Shown in pieces: positions 26,826 to 35,109 of a stretch of DNA of 64,000 nt; within the stretch, counting starts at the first letter, position 1; each line of letters starts with the position of its first letter. Location: the NCBI RefSeq assembly GCF_003863965.1, contig NZ_RRCN01000001.1, positions 5,711,054-5,775,053 of the forward strand. The letters run 5' to 3'. Below the pieces are notes generated by a model, which was not told the origin of the DNA, searched no databases, and worked only from the letters and a program-made list of their open reading frames with translations. The stretch is from Paenibacillus oralis (GTDB lineage: Bacteria > Bacillota > Bacilli > Paenibacillales > Paenibacillaceae). Position numbers and translations under genes: made by a program.

Positions 26826-27623
26826 TTACGCCAAACGCGCGATGATATCGTGCAGTTCGGACAAGTGCGAAATTTCGTAATCGGGTTTGATTTCGTCACT
26901 GCGCTGCTTTCCGTCGCGATTGACCCATACGGCCGTCATACCGACGCTAAGCGCGCCTTTAATATCGGTCGTCAGCTTGTCGCCGACCATGATTCCTTCG
27001 CCGGCTTCGATCCCCAAACGCTCTAACGCATGATGGAAAATGGACGGATCGGGTTTGCCTTTGCCGAACTTGCCGGAAATGATGATCTCGTCAAAAAACG
27101 GCGCCAGCTCCGGCACGCCGTCGAGCTTCTCCTGCTGCAGAGCCGGACATCCGTTCGTCAACAGCAGCAGCTTTACGGTTCCGTGAAGTTCCTTGAGCAC
27201 ATGGAACGTTTCTTCGTAGACATGCGGACGGGCACGGCGCTCTTGCGCAAACCGCGCCGCCAGTTCCTCGCCGAGCTGTTCGTTATCGACGCCGACGGCC
27301 AGCAAACCACGCCGCCAGGACTCCTTGCGGTATACCGGAGCAAGCTGCTCCAGCTGGCGGAACTCCGGCTGCTCTCCGGCCGAAAACGTAGCCCACAAGC
27401 CTTCAAACGGATTAATCCCGATCATCTTCGTAAACGGAAACGTTTCGTAAGATTCATACAATCCCCGGGCTTCCCGCCGCACCGCTTCCTCCAGCTCTTC
27501 CGGGACGATTCCCGGCACCCGCTGCGCCGCAAACTCGCATGCAGCGGCAAAGGCTTCCTTTACGCTGCGGTCATCCCACAACAGCGTATCATCCAAATCA
27601 AAACAAATACCTTTAATCGTCAT
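26826..27623 (-). CDS. HAD family hydrolase (subfamily IA, YjjG/YfnB-like)
   Basis: A 265-residue protein with motif I FDLDDTLLWDD, an alpha-helical C1 cap (about 18-125), motif II LLLTNGCP, motif III Lys in GKFGKGKPDP and motif IV MVGDKLTTDIKGA. Such phosphatases act on nucleoside monophosphates or small phosphorylated metabolites; the substrate is not predictable. Start 27623 (MTIKGICFDLDD) is the natural one. Confidence 0.86.
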   Translation of the reverse strand: MTIKGICFDLDDTLLWDDRSVKEAFAAACEFAAQRVPGIVPEELEEAVRREARGLYESYETFPFTKMIGINPFEGLWATFSAGEQPEFRQLEQLAPVYRKESWRRGLLAVGVDNEQLGEELAARFAQERRARPHVYEETFHVLKELHGTVKLLLLTNGCPALQQEKLDGVPELAPFFDEIIISGKFGKGKPDPSIFHHALERLGIEAGEGIMVGDKLTTDIKGALSVGMTAVWVNRDGKQRSDEIKPDYEISHLSELHDIIARLA

Positions 27624-27673
27624 CGTTTTAACCTCGCTCCATGATCTCCCTTTGGGGGCAAATGAAAAACGCC

Positions 27674-28210
27674 TTATTCCTTGACCAGCTTCACGTGATG
27701 CGTGTTGGCGTAGAGTTCCAGCCGCGCGGCCATCGCCTCGGTGTCAAAGCGGTTGCGCGTACGGTAGAACACCCACTTCACATCCCGGATTTTCGGTTCA
27801 ATTACGATTTTGTTCCGGCTCACGATGATTTTGCTGATATTTCCGGCATCCAGCGCTTTGTCCCGGTTAAATTTCGAGGTGTAGAGCCAGCTTTTGTTGA
27901 TGCGTAAATACGGCTTGCGGAGAAATATGGCGAGCGCCAGCACGGCGTAAAGGATGATCGTAATCCAAAACAACATCGTGTTCACCTCAGCCGAATTCCC
28001 GATGATGCCAACGCCGGCATAGAGCAGAGCCAACAAAAACAGCACGATCGGCAAAATAATGTTGCGCCCTTTGAATACGTCGCCTTCCCCATTAGCTCCC
28101 AGCCCGCTTCTCGTGTTTCTTCCGCCCTGCCCGCTCCCCAAATTCGGGCCCTTTCCTTTTTTTTGCATGCGGAGCTGATTCCGCTCCACTTTCCGGTCAA
28201 ACGAAGCCAT
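27674..28210 (-). CDS. Conserved membrane protein of unknown function
   Basis: A 178-residue protein. The N-terminal 45 residues are basic and Gly-rich, two membrane segments follow (about 51-70, ILPIVLFLLALLYAGVGIIG, and 79-97), and the C-terminal cytosolic domain of about 80 residues contains ISKIIVSRNKIVIEPK. The domain layout resembles small PH-like membrane proteins, but I do not recognise the family. It is 13 bases upstream of the ynzC-like gene's stop on the same strand, so the two are probably co-transcribed. Confidence 0.7.
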   Translation of the reverse strand: MASFDRKVERNQLRMQKKGKGPNLGSGQGGRNTRSGLGANGEGDVFKGRNIILPIVLFLLALLYAGVGIIGNSAEVNTMLFWITIILYAVLALAIFLRKPYLRINKSWLYTSKFNRDKALDAGNISKIIVSRNKIVIEPKIRDVKWVFYRTRNRFDTEAMAARLELYANTHHVKLVKE

Positions 28211-28223
28211 GCATGTTCCTCCC

Positions 28224-28397
28224 CTATTTATCTACAATCTCGATCGAATCGAGCTGCCGGCGAAAATTTCTGCGCACATTCTCCAGGTACGTTTCGCGAA
28301 GCTGGGCTCTTTCCAGCATCTCATCCTGGGTCAAACCTTCCGTTTTATGTTTACGGGCCAGTTCGTTAATCCGCTCTACCAAAGCATCGATGTCCAT
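28224..28397 (-). CDS. ynzC: DUF896 family small protein (YnzC-like)
   Basis: A 57-residue protein, MDIDALVERINELARKHKTE onward, with the conserved EGLTQDEMLERAQLRETYLENVR core of the UPF0291/DUF896 helical hairpin family. AGGAGG stands six bases before the start. In Bacillus subtilis ynzC follows yneA and yneB in the LexA-controlled operon; here it follows yneA, with the resolvase gene yneB absent and a terminator between. Function unknown. Confidence 0.85.
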   Translation of the reverse strand: MDIDALVERINELARKHKTEGLTQDEMLERAQLRETYLENVRRNFRRQLDSIEIVDK

Positions 28398-28504
28398 ATC
28401 TTCCTCCTGGATTTATTTACTATGCGTATCTGATGATTCCGGTTTACCCGCGTTTTGGCGGAACAAGCATCATACAGGGCATTAATTCTTACTTTGACAT
28501 GAGA

Positions 28505-28560
28505 AAAAGAGCTTGTCAAGGCGGCGGAAATCACTCCCTAACGCCAATAACAAGCCCCTT
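28505..28560 (-). terminator. Intrinsic terminator after yneA
   Basis: On the minus strand GGGGCTTGT pairs with ACAAGCTC, enclosing an inner GGCG/CGCC stem, followed by TTTTT. Confidence 0.65.
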
Positions 28561-28629
28561 TATTTTATTGAGGTTGAATACGCACTTATTATAGTAAGAA
28601 AAAATCGAATTTCATATGCATACATATGG

Positions 28630-28995
28630 TCATTCCAAAGGAATGAACAGCGTATCCCCCGCCTCAATCGCGCTTGAGTCCAACCCGTTGACACGCATCA
28701 ATTTCTTGATATACACACGTGTATCCGATCCTAGCGGCTTATGTTCTGCCGCGATTTCCCACAGTGTGTCCCCGGGCAGGATGACGATTTGTTCAAGCTC
28801 CTGTTCCGGCCGGCCGAAATCCGAGGAGGCGGCAAATGCCGTCACCACACCTGTGCAAGTGAGGCTCAACACCAGAAGAAAAACGGCAAACTTGGCGAAG
28901 CCGTTGCGGAACAACGAAATATGTAATCTTCTTTGCGCGGGACGAGTAAAAGAAGGTTGATCGTAGATGCTTTTATAAGAAGTGTATCTTGGCAT
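28630..28995 (-). CDS. yneA: LysM-domain cell division suppressor (YneA-like)
   Basis: A 121-residue protein: cytosolic N-terminus of about 33 residues, one membrane segment (about 35-55, FAVFLLVLSLTCTGVVTAFA), then a C-terminal LysM domain (IVILPGDTLWEIAAEHKPLG ... DTLFIPL). It matches Bacillus YneA, which halts septation during the SOS response. It is divergent from lexA and one SOS box lies exactly between its -35 and -10 elements. Confidence 0.88.
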   Translation of the reverse strand: MPRYTSYKSIYDQPSFTRPAQRRLHISLFRNGFAKFAVFLLVLSLTCTGVVTAFAASSDFGRPEQELEQIVILPGDTLWEIAAEHKPLGSDTRVYIKKLMRVNGLDSSAIEAGDTLFIPLE

Positions 28996-29007
28996 AATCC
29001 ATCACTC

Positions 29008-29153
29008 CAAACATTTGTTCTTATTTATGCCATTACTATAACACGAACATTTGTTTGATTCAATACTTTTTTCGAACAATCGTTCCCCTTTTATGCTTAT
29101 CCCTTTCTTTAAAGCCTTCTTTTAGAACTAATGTTTGTACGAACGGCAGTTCT
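29008..29153. promoter_or_regulatory. Cluster of five LexA (SOS) boxes between yneA and lexA
   Basis: Matches to the Bacillus CGAAC-N4-GTTCG consensus: CAAACATTTGTTCT (29008-29021), CGAACATTTGTTTG (29044-29057), CGAACAATCGTTCC (29073-29086), AGAACTAATGTTTG (29124-29137) and CGAACGGCAGTTCT (29140-29153). Each of the middle and right copies differs from the consensus at one or two half-site positions. They overlap both divergent promoters. Confidence 0.85.
29035..29063 (-). promoter_or_regulatory. yneA promoter with SOS box in the spacer
   Basis: Minus-strand TTGAAT (29058-29063) and TATAGT (29035-29040) with 17-base spacing. The spacer contains SOS box CGAACATTTGTTTG (29044-29057), so bound LexA would block RNA polymerase. 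Confidence 0.7.
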
Positions 29154-29163
29154 ATGTTATAAT
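29135..29163 (+). promoter_or_regulatory. lexA promoter
   Basis: TTGTAC (29135-29140) and TATAAT (29158-29163) with 17-base spacing. Two SOS boxes overlap the -35 and the spacer, giving autoregulation. Confidence 0.68.
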
Positions 29164-29197
29164 TTTTCCAAACGTTACTAAATGGGGTTGATCCGAT

Positions 29198-29824
29198 ATG
29201 TCAAAGGTATCTAGCCGGCAACAGGCCATTCTGGAATTTATCCGCAACGAAGTTCGCGCCAAGGGATACCCGCCTTCCGTCCGGGAGATTGGGGAAGCCG
29301 TTGGACTTGCCTCCAGTTCTACGGTTCACGGCCATTTGGACCGGTTGGAGAAGAAAGGGCTGATCCGCCGCGACCCGACCAAACCGCGTGCCATCGAGCT
29401 GCTCAATCAGGAAGAATCCGAGAACATAAATAACTTCTCACATACCGTTGCTCGCGTGCCCGTCGTCGGCAAAGTTACGGCAGGCGTTCCGATTACCGCC
29501 ACGGAGAATATCGAAGATTACTTTCCTTTGCCGGAGCATTACGCAAGAGAAGGCGAAATCTTTATGCTTTCCGTGAGTGGAGACAGCATGATTGAAGCCG
29601 GGATACATAATGGAGATTACGTGATTGTCCGCCAACAGCAGACAGCGGACAATGGGGACATCGTGGTGGCGATGACCGAAGACGACGAAGCGACGGTCAA
29701 AACCTTTTACAAGGAGAAAGACCATGTTCGCCTGCAGCCGGAAAACCCGACCATGGAGCCGCTGCGTCTGAAGCACGTAACCATTCTCGGCAAAGTAGTC
29801 GGTTTGTTCCGGGATCTGCAATGA
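29198..29824 (+). CDS. lexA: LexA SOS repressor
   Basis: A 208-residue protein. The winged helix DNA-binding domain (1-70) has YPPSVREIGEAVGLASSSTVHGHL. The cleavage site is Ala95-Gly96 (GKVTAGVPI), and the peptidase dyad is Ser130 (SGDSM) and Lys168 (TVKTF). RecA-stimulated self-cleavage lifts repression of yneA, lexA and other damage genes. Start ATG at 29198 follows GGGGTTGATCC. Confidence 0.96.
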   Translation: MSKVSSRQQAILEFIRNEVRAKGYPPSVREIGEAVGLASSSTVHGHLDRLEKKGLIRRDPTKPRAIELLNQEESENINNFSHTVARVPVVGKVTAGVPITATENIEDYFPLPEHYAREGEIFMLSVSGDSMIEAGIHNGDYVIVRQQQTADNGDIVVAMTEDDEATVKTFYKEKDHVRLQPENPTMEPLRLKHVTILGKVVGLFRDLQ

Positions 29825-29842
29825 TTCAAATTTCCGGCAATG

Positions 29843-29884
29843 AAAAAAGGACGAAGCAGAATTTGACTGCTGCGTCCTTTTTTT
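29843..29884 (+). terminator. Intrinsic terminator after lexA
   Basis: AAAAGGACGAAGCAG pairs with CTGCTGCGTCCTTTT (one mismatch), AATTTGA loop, then a T-run. Confidence 0.88.
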
Positions 29885-29913
29885 GCGTCGGGAAAAGAGG
29901 TCCTAACCGCCAG

Positions 29914-30075
29914 CTAGTCCCAATCCAAATCCGGGAAAGAAGGCATCGTTCCGTAACCGGATCTTCCCCGTCTGCCGCGCATCCCCCATCCAAACCCGAA
30001 TCCCGACCGCTCGGAAACCCACCACTGTTTCAAACGATACCGGCGCCGCTGATATCTTTTGAGTGCGGTAACCAT
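29914..30075 (-). CDS. Small basic, aromatic-rich protein of unknown function
   Basis: A 53-residue frame on the minus strand, starting MVTALKRYQRRRYRLKQWW behind AAGGAGG at about nine bases spacing, and ending PDLDWD. The N-terminus is strongly basic, the middle is rich in Gly, Arg and Trp, and the end acidic. It is convergent with lexA. The good ribosome binding site is the main reason to call it; no family is recognised, and it could be chance. Confidence 0.45.
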   Translation of the reverse strand: MVTALKRYQRRRYRLKQWWVSERSGFGFGWGMRGRRGRSGYGTMPSFPDLDWD

Positions 30076-30257
30076 TTCATTCAACCTCCTTATATCTATA
30101 AGGTATCCAATCGCTGAATAAAAAACGGCATATTTGTGATTTCCAAAATCTACTAATCCCCAGCGAACATTTTACCATTCCGCCTATTTTCATCTAAACC
30201 CGTTCACCCGTTCACCACGACGGTACTTGGACCGAAGGTGAAACTCCAGCGAAAAAT

Positions 30258-30457
30258 ATAAGGACAAAAAAGGCCGCTATTTCGGCGACATCACTCTCAT
30301 CGAGTGCAATAAAGGAAATTTATGTCGCTATTTTCTCTAACCGCAAGGAAATACCCGCGTTTTGGACCATGCACAGGAAAATAAGAACAAAAAATACCGC
30401 TAATGGGAATGAACCTGCCTGGCTCCGGATAATAAGCACATAAAGTTCCGCTATTTT
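30258..30457. repeat. Four degenerate 25-base intergenic repeats
   Basis: Related units at 30258-30282, 30309-30334, 30381-30404 and 30432-30457 share the form ATAAGGACA-N-CCGCTATTT, separated by 51, 72 and 51 bases start to start. They fill most of the 565-base gene-free stretch between the small gene at 30075 and glnA. Confidence 0.6.
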
Positions 30458-30474
30458 AAAGGTAGACGCTGCGT

Positions 30475-30552
30475 CGTTCCAGCCAACGGTTGGCCTTTCC
30501 ACCCGAACGATTGGTCGTTCCACCCGACGATAGGCCGTTCCAGCTGCCGGCT
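30475..30552. repeat. Degenerate tandem repeat, four units of about 20 bases
   Basis: Units beginning CGTTCCA or CTTTCCA at 30475, 30495, 30516 and 30536, each with CC-AACG-TTGGC-like interiors (for example CGTTCCACCCGACGATAGGC). It lies between the interspersed repeats and the glnA terminator. Confidence 0.6.
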
Positions 30553-30592
30553 GTCAAACGCCGATTTCAAGGCCGAGCCCAACATGATTGCC

Positions 30593-30632
30593 CCAAAAAA
30601 AATCCCCTGAAGCCGACGGCCCCAGGGGATTC
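30593..30632 (-). terminator. Intrinsic terminator after glnA
   Basis: AATCCCCTG / CAGGGGATT stem; on the minus strand it is followed by eight T. Confidence 0.88.
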
Positions 30633-30639
30633 CTTAAGA

Positions 30640-31968
30640 TTAATACAACGTCATGTACTGATCGCGTTCCCACGGATGTACTTGCGTCCGGAAAATATCC
30701 CATTCGATTTCCTTCAGCTCGTAGAAATGGGTCAAGGCATGATCGCCAAGCGCCTCGGAAATGATTTCGCTGCGGAGCAGCTCGCCAAGCGCTTCCTTCA
30801 GATCGGCCGGCAGGCTTGGAATGCCTTCCTCGACGCGCTCTTCCTCGGACATCACATAGATATTGCGATCGACCGGTTCCACCAGCGGAAGCTCCTTCTT
30901 GATGCCGTCCAGGCCGGCTTTGAGCATCACGGCGAGCGCCAGGTAAGGATTGGCCGCCGGGTCAGGGTTGCGCACCTCGACCCGGGTGCTGAGACCGCGG
31001 GAAGCCGGAATCCGGATCATCGGGCTGCGGTTGCTGGAAGACCAGGCCACATAACACGGCGCTTCATAACCCGGAACAAGGCGTTTGTAAGAGTTAACCG
31101 TCGGGTTCGTGATCGCGGCGAACGCGCGGGCATGCTTCAAGATGCCGGCCATGTAATAGCGGGCTTCTTGGCTCAGGCCAAGCGGATCGCTTTCTTCATA
31201 AAACGCGTTCGTATCCCCTCTAAACAGCGATTGGTGGCAGTGCATCCCCGAGCCGTTGACGCCAAACAGCGGTTTCGGCATAAACGTGGCATGCAGGCCG
31301 TGCTGGCGGGCGATCGTTTTGACGACCAGTTTGAACGTCTGAATCTGGTCGGCCGCTTTGACCGCATCCGCATATTTGAAGTCGATTTCGTGCTGGCCGG
31401 GAGCCACTTCGTGGTGAGAGGCTTCGATCTCAAAGCCCATCTCTTCCAGCGTCAGCACGATTTCGCGGCGGCAGTTCTCGCCAAGGTCCGTCGGAGCCAG
31501 GTCAAAGTAACCGCCTTGGTCGTTGAGTTCCGTCGTCGGATTGCCTTTATCATCGGTTTTGAACAGGAAAAACTCCGGTTCCGGACCTACGTTCATCGAG
31601 GTATAGCCCATTTCCTCCGCTTCCTTCAGCACGCGCTTCAAAATGGCGCGCGGGTCTCCGGCAAACGGCGTGCCGTCCGGCATATACACGTCGCAAATCA
31701 GGCGGGCAACGCGATCTTCAGTCACCCAAGGGAAAACCACCCAGGTATCCAGATCCGGATAGAGGTACATGTCAGATTCTTCGATACGAACGTAACCTTC
31801 GATGGAAGAGCCGTCAAACATCATTTTGTTGTCGAGCGCTTTTTCCAATTGGCTGACCGGAATTTCCACGTTTTTGATCGTACCGAGCAAATCGGTAAAC
31901 TGCAGGCGGATAAAACGTACATTTTCCTCTTTGGCAATGCGCAAAATATCTTCTTTGGTGTAACTCAT
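30640..31968 (-). CDS. glnA: Glutamine synthetase, type I-alpha
   Basis: A 442-residue enzyme with MMFDGSSIEGY, the metal-site MNVGPEPEFFLF, ATP-binding VNSYKRLVPGYEAPCY and the RIPASRG region. The size and lack of the adenylylation loop fit the Bacillus I-alpha form, which is feedback-inhibited by glutamine and acts as a co-regulator of GlnR and TnrA. I start it at ATG 31968 behind GGGAGAGG; a TTG one codon earlier is unlikely. It is the second gene of glnR-glnA. Confidence 0.95.
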   Translation of the reverse strand: MSYTKEDILRIAKEENVRFIRLQFTDLLGTIKNVEIPVSQLEKALDNKMMFDGSSIEGYVRIEESDMYLYPDLDTWVVFPWVTEDRVARLICDVYMPDGTPFAGDPRAILKRVLKEAEEMGYTSMNVGPEPEFFLFKTDDKGNPTTELNDQGGYFDLAPTDLGENCRREIVLTLEEMGFEIEASHHEVAPGQHEIDFKYADAVKAADQIQTFKLVVKTIARQHGLHATFMPKPLFGVNGSGMHCHQSLFRGDTNAFYEESDPLGLSQEARYYMAGILKHARAFAAITNPTVNSYKRLVPGYEAPCYVAWSSSNRSPMIRIPASRGLSTRVEVRNPDPAANPYLALAVMLKAGLDGIKKELPLVEPVDRNIYVMSEEERVEEGIPSLPADLKEALGELLRSEIISEALGDHALTHFYELKEIEWDIFRTQVHPWERDQYMTLY

Positions 31969-31992
31969 CAAAAACCTCTCCCAACATTTAGA

Positions 31993-32403
31993 TTATTTTT
32001 TGAAAAAGCGGGACAGCTCGCCTTGGATCAGAGAAACCTGATTCGGCTTGCTCCCGGAGACCAACTGCTGTTTCAACATGCGGTAAAGCTGGGAATCCGT
32101 CATCTCTTTCCGCTTCTCTTCCGTGTCCTTCGTGATCACCGTCGCCTCTTGGGATTCACGGGTCATCGGATTCATCACCTGCTTGATGCCGGCGATATTA
32201 ACGCCTTTATCAATGAGACCTTTGATCTCCAGCAAACGCTCGACATCATTAAAAGAGAACATACGCTGGTTCCCCGAAGTGCGCGCAGGCACAATCAATT
32301 CGTGCTGTTCATAGTATCTGATTTGTCTTGCCGTCAAATCCGTAAGCTTCATTACGATACCGATAGGAAACAAGGCCATATTTCTGCGAATTTCGTCACT
32401 CAT
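31993..32403 (-). CDS. glnR: GlnR, MerR-family nitrogen repressor
   Basis: A 136-residue protein: MerR winged helix (about 10-80, MALFPIGIVMKLTDLTARQIRYYE ... MFSFNDVERLLEIKGLIDKG) and a C-terminal tail ending QGELSRFFKK that senses feedback-inhibited glutamine synthetase. The start at 32403 (MSDEIRRN) follows GGAAGGTTGAGAG. Two operator copies lie upstream, one inside its promoter. Confidence 0.93.
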   Translation of the reverse strand: MSDEIRRNMALFPIGIVMKLTDLTARQIRYYEQHELIVPARTSGNQRMFSFNDVERLLEIKGLIDKGVNIAGIKQVMNPMTRESQEATVITKDTEEKRKEMTDSQLYRMLKQQLVSGSKPNQVSLIQGELSRFFKK

Positions 32404-32440
32404 CGCTCTCAACCTTCCAGTTATATAATCTCTTGACCTT

Positions 32441-32492
32441 ATCATATGTGAGTTATCCTAACATGTCAATAGATATGTTAGGATAACTCACA
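32441..32492 (-). promoter_or_regulatory. glnRA promoter with two inverted GlnR/TnrA operators
   Basis: Minus-strand TTGACA (32464-32469) and TATGAT (32441-32446) are separated by exactly 17 bases. That spacer is a GlnR/TnrA site, TGTTAGGATAACTCACA (32447-32463 as reverse complement). The identical 17-mer recurs inverted at 32476-32492, fitting TGTNA-N7-TNACA. The distal copy reaches into the last codons of ynbB. Confidence 0.9.
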
Positions 32493-33741
32493 ACAAGTTG
32501 CGGTCTTTCATCGTCTGGAGGGCGGTAAGCAAGCCGAATTTCACGTGCGAATAGGTCAAGCCGCCCTGCATATACGCGATATAAGGGGAACGTATCGGCG
32601 CGTCGGCGGACAATTCCAGGCTCCCGCCCTGAATGAAGGTACCGGCGGCCATAATGACGGGATGTTCATAGCCCGGCATATCCCAAGCCTCCGGCACGAC
32701 GTGTCCGTCCACCGCAGCGGCCTTTTGAATCCCTTGCACAAAAGCGATCAATTGCTCCGCACCGCTGAAGGAAATCGCCTGGATCAAATCGGTCCGCGGC
32801 TCGCTCCACTTCGGCCGGCTCGCAAAACCGGCCCGCTCGAAAACCGCCGCCGCCAGGACGCTGCCTTTGACCGCTTGTCCCACGATCGTCGGCGCCAGGA
32901 ACAGCCCTTGGTAAATGCCGCGGGTCGTTCCTAGCATCGCCCCGACTTCGCCGCCGATTCCCGGCGCTGTCAGGCGGTAGGAAGCCAGCCTCACGAGATC
33001 TTCGCGTCCGCAGATGTATCCCCCGGTTTCCGCCAGGCCGCCGCCAGGATTTTTGATCAAAGAGCCGGCGATCAGATCGGCCCCGACCTCGGTCGGTTCC
33101 CGTTCTTCGGTAAACTCGCCATAACAGTTGTCGACGAACACGATAACATCCGGCTTGATCGCTTTAACCTCGCGCACCATCGCCCCGATTTGTTCGACGG
33201 TAAAGGAATCGCGCCAATCGTATCCACGCGACCGCTGGATGCCGATCACCTTCGTCCTATCGGTAATTTTCTCTCTCACCGCCTCCCAATCGATTGAGCC
33301 GTCGGCATTTAGCTCTGCCTCGTTATAGGTTATCCCGAAATCCTGCAGCGAGCCGCTGCCGTCCCCCGGCTTACCTATCACTTTATGTAGTGTATCATAA
33401 GGACGGCCGGTGATGTAGAGCAGTTCGTCCCCGGGTCGTAAGAGACCGAACAAAGCCGTCGCAATCGTATGCGTCCCGGAAGCGAAATGGGGGCGGACGA
33501 GCGCCGCTTCCGCGCCGAATACGTCGGCATACACGAGATCCAGCACCTCGCGCCCGCGGTCATTGTAGGCGTAACCGGTCGAGCCGGAAAAATGATAGTC
33601 GCTCACCTGGTGCCGTTGAAACGCTTCGATCACTTTCCATTGATTATGATCGGCGATTTGGTCAATCTCCCGAAACCTCCCCTCGGCCTGCTGCTCCGCC
33701 GCTTTCAGCCAATTTACAATCTCTTCCGAAAATACCGCCAT
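32488..33741 (-). CDS. ynbB: YnbB-like PLP-dependent enzyme (methionine gamma-lyase / aluminium resistance family)
   Basis: A 417-residue PLP enzyme of the Cys/Met metabolism superfamily: SGSTGYAYNDRGREVLDLVYADVFGAEAAL, the substrate or PLP region FASGTHTIATALFG, and the PLP lysine in AGSLIKNPGGG. The start at 33741 (MAVFSEEIVNWL) follows GGGAGAG; a longer upstream frame has no support. The order hflX-ynbB-glnR-glnA equals Bacillus subtilis. Catalytic activity in vivo is uncertain for this family; the aluminium-resistance label is historical. Confidence 0.88.
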   Translation of the reverse strand: MAVFSEEIVNWLKAAEQQAEGRFREIDQIADHNQWKVIEAFQRHQVSDYHFSGSTGYAYNDRGREVLDLVYADVFGAEAALVRPHFASGTHTIATALFGLLRPGDELLYITGRPYDTLHKVIGKPGDGSGSLQDFGITYNEAELNADGSIDWEAVREKITDRTKVIGIQRSRGYDWRDSFTVEQIGAMVREVKAIKPDVIVFVDNCYGEFTEEREPTEVGADLIAGSLIKNPGGGLAETGGYICGREDLVRLASYRLTAPGIGGEVGAMLGTTRGIYQGLFLAPTIVGQAVKGSVLAAAVFERAGFASRPKWSEPRTDLIQAISFSGAEQLIAFVQGIQKAAAVDGHVVPEAWDMPGYEHPVIMAAGTFIQGGSLELSADAPIRSPYIAYMQGGLTYSHVKFGLLTALQTMKDRNLL

Positions 33742-33760
33742 CTTGTTGTTCTCTCTCCCT

Positions 33761-35083
33761 TTATCTCGATTCGTTCGTTTCTTCATGGACGTTAGGCTTT
33801 TGAACCGCAAAAGGAGCGAGCTGATACCCGTATTTCGCAAAATCCGCCTGGTTTACGTTCACATGGTAAATCATGTCTGCTTCATCCATTTGCTGATTCA
33901 CTACATCGCCGATCCGGTACAAAACGGAGGCGAGATCGCCCCGCTCCGCCGGAATCCGAAACGATTTGGTTCCGCCGGACAAACTGCGCTGCAACGCTTC
34001 GCGGATCGCGGTGAGGTCCCGTTCATCGTAAGCGCTGATCTTTAAATACCCTTCACCGGAGGGCAGCATTTGCAAGCCTTCGGGCAGGCAAAGATCGATT
34101 TTGTTGAAAAGAACGATTTGAGGTTTCCCCCCAGCCCCCAGCTCATTTAAAATCCGCCCTACGACTTCCATTTGCTCCTGGCGCATCGGCGACGACGCAT
34201 CGACGACGTGAAGGATCAAATCCGCCTCGTTCACTTCCTCCAGCGTCGCGCGGAAAGCGGCCACCAAATCATGCGGCAGGTTTTGGATGAATCCGACCGT
34301 ATCGGTCAGCACCACATCTTTACCGCCGGGCAGCGGCAACAGCCGCGTCGTCGGGTCAAGCGTGGCGAACAACTGATTCTCCACATACACGTCCGCGTTC
34401 GTAAGCTGCTTAAGCAGCGTGGACTTGCCGGCGTTCGTATACCCCACCAGCGCTACCTGCACGACCCCGGTCTCCTTGCGGCGGGCCCGATGCAGCCGGC
34501 GGTGCCGCGTCACCTCTTCCAGCTGGTGCTTCAGCTCGCCGATGCGGCGCCGGATATGGCGGCGGTCCATCTCCAGCTTGCTTTCCCCCGGCCCCCGCGT
34601 GCCGATGCCGCCGCCGAGCCGGGACAGGTTTCTGCCGTGACCGGTCAACCGCGGCAGCAGATAGGTCAGCTGCGCCAGCTCCACCTGAATGATCCCTTCC
34701 CGCGTTTTCGCCCGCTGGGCAAAAATATCGAGGATCAGCTGCGTACGGTCGATAATTTTGGCGTCCAGCATCTCCTCCAGATTACGCACCTGCGCCCCGG
34801 ACAGCTCCTGGTCGAAGATCGCCGTATTCGCTCCCAGGCGGTCCATAAGCTCCCTTAGCTCCAGTACCTTGCCTTTGCCGATAAACCAGCGGGGATCCGG
34901 TTTGTCGCGGTTTTGCACCACCGTCTCCGCCACCTCCACGCCCGCCGTCTCCGCCAGCCGGACCAATTCATCCAGGGAATAGGATGGATCGATCCCGGTT
35001 TGCTTCGTTTCCGGGGTAATCAAGCTGACGAGAACGGCGATATCCTGAATTTTGTCGTTGGTCTCGTGTAACGATTTGGCCAT
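33761..35083 (-). CDS. hflX: HflX ribosome-associated GTPase
   Basis: A 440-residue GTPase. The N-terminal HflX domain contains IDRTQLILDIFAQRA and GIGTRGPGESKLE; a coiled linker follows; the G domain has G1 GYTNAGKST, G3 DTVGF, and G4 NKID. It splits stalled ribosomes. The start at 35083 follows AAGGAGCAGTGG, inside a longer open frame that overlaps spoVK. Located between spoVK and ynbB as in Bacillus subtilis (ynbA). Confidence 0.93.
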   Translation of the reverse strand: MAKSLHETNDKIQDIAVLVSLITPETKQTGIDPSYSLDELVRLAETAGVEVAETVVQNRDKPDPRWFIGKGKVLELRELMDRLGANTAIFDQELSGAQVRNLEEMLDAKIIDRTQLILDIFAQRAKTREGIIQVELAQLTYLLPRLTGHGRNLSRLGGGIGTRGPGESKLEMDRRHIRRRIGELKHQLEEVTRHRRLHRARRKETGVVQVALVGYTNAGKSTLLKQLTNADVYVENQLFATLDPTTRLLPLPGGKDVVLTDTVGFIQNLPHDLVAAFRATLEEVNEADLILHVVDASSPMRQEQMEVVGRILNELGAGGKPQIVLFNKIDLCLPEGLQMLPSGEGYLKISAYDERDLTAIREALQRSLSGGTKSFRIPAERGDLASVLYRIGDVVNQQMDEADMIYHVNVNQADFAKYGYQLAPFAVQKPNVHEETNESR

Positions 35084-35109
35084 AAACCACTGCTCCTTAT
35101 ATAAACCGG

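Noticed and set aside
30490..32436. 648-codon plus-strand open frame across glnA and glnR
   Set aside because: It is antisense to two certain genes and its composition (Arg, His, Phe rich) is typical of reverse-strand shadows.
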